Shown: positions 6,724 to 10,394 of the stretch, in pieces
Layout of the letters: each line of letters starts with the position of its first letter
Numbering within the stretch: position 1 is the first letter of the stretch
From: Flavobacteriales bacterium
GTDB taxonomy: Bacteria > Bacteroidota > Bacteroidia > Flavobacteriales > UA16
Direction of reading: 5' to 3'
Length of the DNA: 10,394 nt
NCBI GenBank assembly: GCA_002683735.1
Contig: NYTZ01000082.1
Span: 1 to 10,394 of the forward strand
Position numbers and translations under genes: made by a program
Notes under the pieces: generated by a model
The model's database searches: none
What the model saw: the letters and a program-made list of their open reading frames with translations, nothing else
What the model was told of the DNA's origin: nothing

Positions 6724-7524
6724 ATGGTCTTGTCCTTGATCGACACCCATTGCCACGCCTACGCCTCCGCTTTTGACGGAGACCGCGCTGCCGCCGTGGA
6801 GCGCGCCGTTCAAGAGGGTGTGCACCGGCTGTTGCTGCCCAACATCGACGCAGCGAGCATCGGACCCTTGCTCGACCTGGTGTCGGCCCATCCGGGCCGC
6901 TGTTTTCCCATGATGGGCCTCCACCCTTGCCATGTGGACAACGGATGGGAGGCGGAGTGCGCGCCCATCCTCGAAGCGCTGGACACCGAGCCGTGCATTG
7001 CGGTGGGCGAAATCGGAATGGACCTGTTCCGCGGCCGGGAGACCCGCGATGCCCAGATTGCGGCATTTCACGTCCAGATCGGCTGGGCACTGGAGCGGGA
7101 TTTGCCTGTGGTGCTGCACGTCAGGGAAGCCTTTGAAGACACGTTTTCCGTATTGGACCAATACACGGACACCGCCCTGCGCGGGGTGTTCCATTGTTTC
7201 ACAGGAGGGCCCGCCGAGGCAGCGCGGGTCATGGACTATGGCACATTCAGCGTCGGACTCGGGGGGGTGTCGACCTTCAAGAACGGCGGGCTGGATCGGG
7301 TCATCCCCCACCTTCCGCACGACCGCATCCTGATTGAAACCGACAGCCCCTATCTCGCCCCGACGCCCTACCGCGGCAAGCGCAACGAACCTGCCTACAC
7401 CCGGCTGATTGCCCAACGGGTGGCCGACTTGCTCGAGATGTCCCTGGAGGATGTCGCGGCACTCACCACTGCCAACGCAGAGCGGTTGTTCCGCCTGCCG
7501 GCGTTCAACCCGGAAGCCGAATGA
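6724..7524 (+). CDS. tatD: TatD-family metal-dependent hydrolase (probable DNase)
   Basis: The 266-residue protein is the standard TatD length and has all the metal-site motifs of this TIM-barrel family: DTHCH (His9, His11), GEIGMD (Glu96), VLHVREA (His132), FHCFTGG (His157) and ETDSPYLAP (Asp207), plus GLHPCH near 65-70. Family members are Mg- or Zn-dependent 3'-5' exonucleases linked to DNA repair and turnover; the name does not imply a role in Tat export. The ATG at 6724 places DTHCH at residues 7-11, as expected. Its stop overlaps the asparaginase start (ATGA), indicating co-translation. Which of the several TatD paralogues it represents cannot be told. Confidence 0.92.
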   Translation: MVLSLIDTHCHAYASAFDGDRAAAVERAVQEGVHRLLLPNIDAASIGPLLDLVSAHPGRCFPMMGLHPCHVDNGWEAECAPILEALDTEPCIAVGEIGMDLFRGRETRDAQIAAFHVQIGWALERDLPVVLHVREAFEDTFSVLDQYTDTALRGVFHCFTGGPAEAARVMDYGTFSVGLGGVSTFKNGGLDRVIPHLPHDRILIETDSPYLAPTPYRGKRNEPAYTRLIAQRVADLLEMSLEDVAALTTANAERLFRLPAFNPEAE

Positions 7525-8567
7525 CGCCAAGTCGCATCCTGCTCGTTTACACTGGGGGCACCATCGGTTCGGTGGAAGACCCGGACACCGGTGCTCTGAA
7601 GCCGCTGAACTTCGATCACCTGCGCAACCGGGTACCAGAAGTGGATGGACTGGAGGTAGAGTTGGACGTCGAATCCATCGCCTCCATCGACAGCAGCGAC
7701 ATGACCCCCGAGCGGTGGGGCGAATTGGCGCGGCTGCTCTTTCTGCGCCGCGACCGCTACGACGGTTTCGTGGTCCTGCACGGCACCGACACCATGGCCT
7801 ACACGGCGAGTGCGCTGAGTTTCATGTTGCCCGCATTCGGCAAGCCCATCGTTCTGACGGGCAGTCAGCTTCCCATCGGCGTGCTGCGCACGGACGGCAA
7901 GGAGAACTTGTTGACCGCCATCGAAATCGCCGCCAAGTGGGACTCGTCAGATCCACAGCAAGGCCCCTTGGTCCGGGAGGTGGTCATCTACTTTGGCGAT
8001 GAACTCATCCGGGGCAACCGGAGTCATAAGCAGGATGCGGAGGGTTTCCGAGCACTGGTCAGTCCGAATTTCCCTGCGCTCGCTGAAGTGGGGGTTCACG
8101 TCCGGTTCCGCCGGGATCTGCTGTTGCGGCCCCATGGTAAGCCGGGCCTACACGAGATGCTCGACCCCAATGTGACCATCGTGCACCTGACGCCGGGGCT
8201 GACCGCGGAGGCCCTTCGCCATCAATTGGCCCAGCCCGGACTGCGGGCGGCCATTCTTCGGACGTACGGATCAGGCAATGCCCCGCGCAATGCGGAGTTC
8301 CTCGGCGCCCTGGCCGAAGCCCAGGAGAGCGGGGTGTTCCTGGTCAACGTGACTCAGTGTACGGTGGGTTCAGTGGACGCCAACCGTTATGTGACCGGCG
8401 CGGGATTGACCCGCCTGGGGGTGGAACCCAGCCTGGACATCACCCTCGAAGCGGCCGTGACAAAGTTGATGGTGCTCGCCGCGCAGGAACCCACCCGTGA
8501 GGGGCTGCGGGCTGCGTTCAAGCTGGAGTTGGCCGGTGAACTGTCACCAGCGGAAGCCATTCGCTGA
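7521..8567 (+). CDS. ansA: Type I (cytoplasmic) L-asparaginase
   Basis: The 348-residue enzyme hydrolyses L-asparagine to aspartate and ammonia. It carries both asparaginase signatures: VYTGGTIGS (nucleophile Thr14) and LHGTDTMAY (Thr89-Asp90), and Lys170 in RGNRSHK completes the second triad. TGSQLPIG (113-120) and a C-terminal domain with VTQCTVGSVD are also typical. There is no signal peptide, fitting the cytoplasmic type. The start overlaps the tatD stop by 4 nt, so translation is probably coupled and the two form an operon. No convincing terminator is seen in the roughly 100 bp before tRNA-Ser. Confidence 0.93.
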   Translation: MTPSRILLVYTGGTIGSVEDPDTGALKPLNFDHLRNRVPEVDGLEVELDVESIASIDSSDMTPERWGELARLLFLRRDRYDGFVVLHGTDTMAYTASALSFMLPAFGKPIVLTGSQLPIGVLRTDGKENLLTAIEIAAKWDSSDPQQGPLVREVVIYFGDELIRGNRSHKQDAEGFRALVSPNFPALAEVGVHVRFRRDLLLRPHGKPGLHEMLDPNVTIVHLTPGLTAEALRHQLAQPGLRAAILRTYGSGNAPRNAEFLGALAEAQESGVFLVNVTQCTVGSVDANRYVTGAGLTRLGVEPSLDITLEAAVTKLMVLAAQEPTREGLRAAFKLELAGELSPAEAIR

Positions 8568-8632
8568 ATCTCAATTTCAGCCCTCATTTTCACCTCGGAC
8601 GAAACAAGGTCCGGACGTGTCGGAATATGGGG

Positions 8633-8640
8633 TAACTTGC
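8633..8640 (+). promoter_or_regulatory. Possible -7-like element TAACTTGC for tRNA-Ser
   Basis: TAACTTGC matches the TA and TT positions of TAnnTTTG and lies 34 nt before the mature tRNA 5' end, leaving room for a short leader. A weak hairpin with a GAAA loop (8647-8660) lies in that leader. The match is imperfect and the call is tentative. Confidence 0.3.
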
Positions 8641-8674
8641 ACGCCCGTTCCGAAAGGGGCAACCCGCCGGAAGA

Positions 8675-8762
8675 GGAGAGGTGGCCGAGTGGCTTAAGGC
8701 GCACGCTTGGAAAGCGTGTATACTCCAAAAGGGTATCCGGGGTTCGAATCCCCGTCTCTCCG
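8675..8762 (+). tRNA. trnS-GGA: tRNA-Ser (anticodon GGA)
   Basis: A full cloverleaf can be folded. The 7-bp acceptor stem pairs 8675-8681 with 8755-8761 (last pair G-T), with discriminator G8762. The anticodon stem is 8702-8706 with 8714-8718 around the loop TTGGAAA (anticodon GGA at 8709-8711, reading UCC/UCU). A long class II variable arm (about 8719-8737, stem ATACTC/GGGTAT) is typical of Ser, and the T arm has loop TTCGAAT. CCA is not encoded (CAA follows the discriminator), so it must be added afterwards. Confidence 0.96.
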
Positions 8763-8764
8763 CA

Positions 8765-8797
8765 AAAACCCGTCCCCCGAGGCGGGTTTTCTTTTTT
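8765..8797 (+). terminator. Intrinsic terminator of tRNA-Ser
   Basis: A 10-bp stem pairs 8765-8774 with 8781-8790 (one G-T wobble) around a 6-nt loop, and the 3' arm runs into a T-rich tract, ttttctttttt. It begins two bases after the tRNA end and isolates the tRNA from the pirin gene. Confidence 0.9.
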
Positions 8798-8806
8798 CAG
8801 CCCGCT

Positions 8807-8814
8807 TATCTTCA
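8807..8814 (+). promoter_or_regulatory. -7-like element TATCTTCA before the pirin gene
   Basis: TATCTTCA closely resembles the TATCTTCC site before the glycosyltransferase and ends 5 nt before the ATG at 8820. It lies only 9 nt after the terminator T-tract, so the pirin gene appears to have its own start of transcription. No clear -33 box is seen. Confidence 0.4.
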
Positions 8815-8819
8815 GAGAC

Positions 8820-9767
8820 ATGCTCCGTCGTGAATTCATTCGAGGGTCGGCCGTGGTGGGGGCTGCGGTGGCCACACCGTCTTGGTTGACGGCCGCCTCG
8901 GGCTTTTTTGCTGCCGCTTCGGAGCGGAAGGTGGCGCAGGTGCTGGATTGCAAGCGGACCATGGTCCAGAATGTGCCCGTGTTGCGGGCGTTTTCCGGCG
9001 ACCACACGGATCTCGTGTCGCCATTTGTCATGCTCGATGAATTCGGACCGCTTCACATAGACCCAGGGTCGTTGGGCATGGACATCAAGGCCCATCCCCA
9101 TGCTGGGGTGGCGCCGACCACCTATCTGCTTTCCGGCAGCGGCCGCCACACCGACAGCTTGAAGAATGACCTGATTTACCGCGAGGGCCAATTCATGGTG
9201 TTCAGCAGCGGCCGCGGCGCCATCCATGAGGAAGTGAGCAGCATGGAAATCCGTCGCGATGGCGGTGTCGTGCACGGTTTCCAGATCTGGCTCAATCTGC
9301 CAGCGACCGAAAAGTTCGGCACGCCCATCACGACCCTGCGGGACCGGACCGACTTTCCTGTGGTCGAGACAGACGGGTACCGCATCAAGGTGCTCATGGG
9401 CGAGGTGTTTGGGCAGGTCGCCCCCACCGAAACCCACAGCCCTGCATTTTACCACCACATCCACATTTCCCCTGGAGGCCGGCTGGATTTGCCAGTGGAT
9501 GCCACCCACAACGCTTTTGTGCATGTGGTGGAAGGGGAGTTGGAAGTGGAGGGCCGTCGAGAACTGCAGGCCCAGCAGCTCGCCTTGTACCAGCGGGGCG
9601 GTGACCATTTGCGCTTCCACTCCATCAACGGTGCCGAGTGCATTGTGCTCGGTGGTCAGCCCTTGAACGAACCGGTGGTGTCCTACGGGCCCTTCGTGAT
9701 GAACGACCGGAGTCAGATTCAACGCTGCATCGCCGATTACCGGGCTGGCCGCATGGGGGAGCTGTGA
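8820..9767 (+). CDS. Pirin-family bicupin protein with Tat signal peptide
   Basis: The 315-residue product begins MLRREFIRGSAVVGAA, a twin-arginine motif followed by a hydrophobic stretch and an Ala-rich probable cleavage region near residue 33, so Tat export to the periplasm is likely. The mature part is a pirin. The N-terminal cupin has AHPHAG (His92, His94) and GRGAIHEE (His136, Glu138), corresponding to the four metal ligands of human pirin, and the C-terminal cupin has PAFYHHIHISPGG and VHVVEGELEVEG. Pirins are Fe-binding proteins, some with quercetin dioxygenase activity; the substrate here is unknown. The frame is open upstream through the tRNA, but the ATG at 8820 gives the signal peptide and sits just after a promoter-like site. 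It stands alone between terminators. Confidence 0.88.
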   Translation: MLRREFIRGSAVVGAAVATPSWLTAASGFFAAASERKVAQVLDCKRTMVQNVPVLRAFSGDHTDLVSPFVMLDEFGPLHIDPGSLGMDIKAHPHAGVAPTTYLLSGSGRHTDSLKNDLIYREGQFMVFSSGRGAIHEEVSSMEIRRDGGVVHGFQIWLNLPATEKFGTPITTLRDRTDFPVVETDGYRIKVLMGEVFGQVAPTETHSPAFYHHIHISPGGRLDLPVDATHNAFVHVVEGELEVEGRRELQAQQLALYQRGGDHLRFHSINGAECIVLGGQPLNEPVVSYGPFVMNDRSQIQRCIADYRAGRMGEL

Positions 9768-9770
9768 GGG

Positions 9771-9798
9771 CCAAAGCCCCATTCTAGGCTTTGGATTT
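9771..9798 (+). terminator. Hairpin terminator after the pirin gene
   Basis: Perfect 8-bp stem CCAAAGCC/GGCTTTGG (9771-9778 with 9787-9794), 8-nt loop, followed by attt. It starts 3 nt after the pirin stop codon. The T-tract is short, so termination may be modest. Confidence 0.65.
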
Positions 9799-9851
9799 CC
9801 AACGATGGGCGTCTCGCCGAAAAGGATGCTGTCCGGGCGCGGTCCTTTGCC

Positions 9852-9859
9852 TAAATTCG
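9852..9859 (+). promoter_or_regulatory. -7-like element TAAATTCG upstream of exbB
   Basis: TAAATTCG matches seven of eight positions of TAnnTTTG, counting the two free positions. It lies 59 nt before the exbB ATG, which predicts a leader of about 50 nt, unlike the near-leaderless spacing at other genes here. The leader is C/A-rich (cacaacacacgatccacacc) with no Shine-Dalgarno. Confidence 0.4.
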
Positions 9860-9918
9860 CCCCGCACAAGCCTCCGCGCTTGGACACATTGACACAACAC
9901 ACGATCCACACCTTCACC

Positions 9919-10394
9919 ATGAAGCAGTTGTTCGCCCTCTTTGCAGTGGCCCTTTTGTTCGCCGCCCCGGTTTCCGCTCAGGTAGGAGACACCATTTTAC
10001 AGTCCGGTGATACCATGATCGTCATGGTCCCCGACAGCGCCATGGCGGATTCTGCCATGCTGGACTCCGCAGCCGCTCCGGCTGAGGCTCCGATGGCCGA
10101 GGAGGCCTCCGCCATGCCGGAAGAGACCGTGGAGGTCACCGGTGCCCGCCAGCAAATCAAGCTTCGCATCATCGAGGGCGGTGTGCTCTTCATGAGCTTC
10201 GTCGTGCTCTGCCTCATCTTTGGATTGGCCCTCGCTATTGAGCGCATCATCTACCTCAACATGGCCACGACCAACACCAAGGGTCTCCTGACCCAATTGG
10301 AGGACGCCATGAACAGCGGAGGGGTTGAAGCAGCCAAGGCGGTCTGCGCCGACACCCGCGGACCGGTGGCGGCCATCTTCCACCAGGGCCTCGA
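9919..10394 (+). CDS. exbB: MotA/TolQ/ExbB proton channel family protein (3' partial)
   Basis: From the ATG at 9919 the frame stays open to the window edge (158 codons). Residues 1-20 form a signal peptide ending PVSA before QVGD. Residues about 30-72 are a Met-, Ala-, Asp- and Glu-rich linker. Residues about 87-108 are a transmembrane helix (GGVLFMSFVVLCLIFGLALA) followed by IERIIYLN and the cytoplasmic segment with RGPVAAIFHQG, which is the start of the ExbB/TolQ core. The protein would use proton motive force, with an ExbD/TolR partner expected just downstream, to energise TonB- or Tol-type outer-membrane processes. The signal peptide and long acidic leader are an extension relative to the basic family. 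ExbB versus TolQ cannot be decided from this part. Confidence 0.87.
   Translation, partial: MKQLFALFAVALLFAAPVSAQVGDTILQSGDTMIVMVPDSAMADSAMLDSAAAPAEAPMAEEASAMPEETVEVTGARQQIKLRIIEGGVLFMSFVVLCLIFGLALAIERIIYLNMATTNTKGLLTQLEDAMNSGGVEAAKAVCADTRGPVAAIFHQGL

Noticed and set aside
6571..7530. A 319-codon minus-strand open frame opposite tatD
   Set aside because: tatD has every catalytic motif in the plus frame; the antisense product has none and is a codon-bias shadow.
8637..8819. Upstream extension of the pirin frame to 8637
   Set aside because: It would translate the tRNA and its terminator; the Tat signal peptide begins at 8820.
9810..9823. Possible attachment-site repeat of the tRNA-Ser 3' end (CGTCTC-n-CCG then an A-run, compare 8753-8768)
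   Set aside because: Only about ten bases match, with a mismatch and an indel, and no integrase is present; chance is likely.
8694..9920. A 408-codon minus-strand open frame opposite the pirin gene
   Set aside because: It is antisense to a clear pirin gene and runs into the tRNA; the translation resembles no known family.

Overview
The window looks like a chromosomal segment from a GC-rich member of the Bacteroidota, most likely a free-living Flavobacteriales-type organism. Three things point there: the first protein ends in a type IX secretion (T9SS) sorting tail, the promoter-like sites resemble the Bacteroidota -7 element TAnnTTTG, and no Shine-Dalgarno sequences stand in front of the genes. 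The lineage below phylum is an inference.

Layout: (1) 1-4439 is the 3' part of a very large secreted protein made of at least twelve Cys-containing HYR/Ig-like repeat units, with a non-repeat module inserted in the last unit and a T9SS C-terminal tail. (2) 4541-5563 is a family 9 (heptosyltransferase-like) glycosyltransferase. It converges on, and overlaps by 8 bp, an acyl-CoA thioesterase on the minus strand (5556-6071). (3) Divergent from the thioesterase is hemJ (6151-6714), followed closely by a TatD hydrolase (6724-7524) and a type I asparaginase (7521-8567, ATGA overlap). (4) A tRNA-Ser(GGA) with its own terminator (8675-8797) is followed by a Tat-exported pirin-family protein (8820-9767). 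(5) The window ends inside an ExbB/TolQ-type proton channel gene (9919 onward) with an unusual acidic periplasmic leader.

The genes do not form one pathway: they are cell-surface/secretion, envelope sugar transfer, lipid/CoA, haem, DNA turnover, amino-acid catabolism and energy transduction functions. The most interesting signals are the exact 306-bp periodicity within the giant repeat protein, the domain inserted in its last repeat, and a recurrent arrangement in which a TAnnTTtG-like element ends only 4-5 nt before the start codon. That arrangement suggests leaderless mRNAs for several genes. I did not find a mobile element, CRISPR array or defence system. No gene-free stretch exceeds 300 bases; the longest are about 100-150 bp and are described as promoters and terminators.
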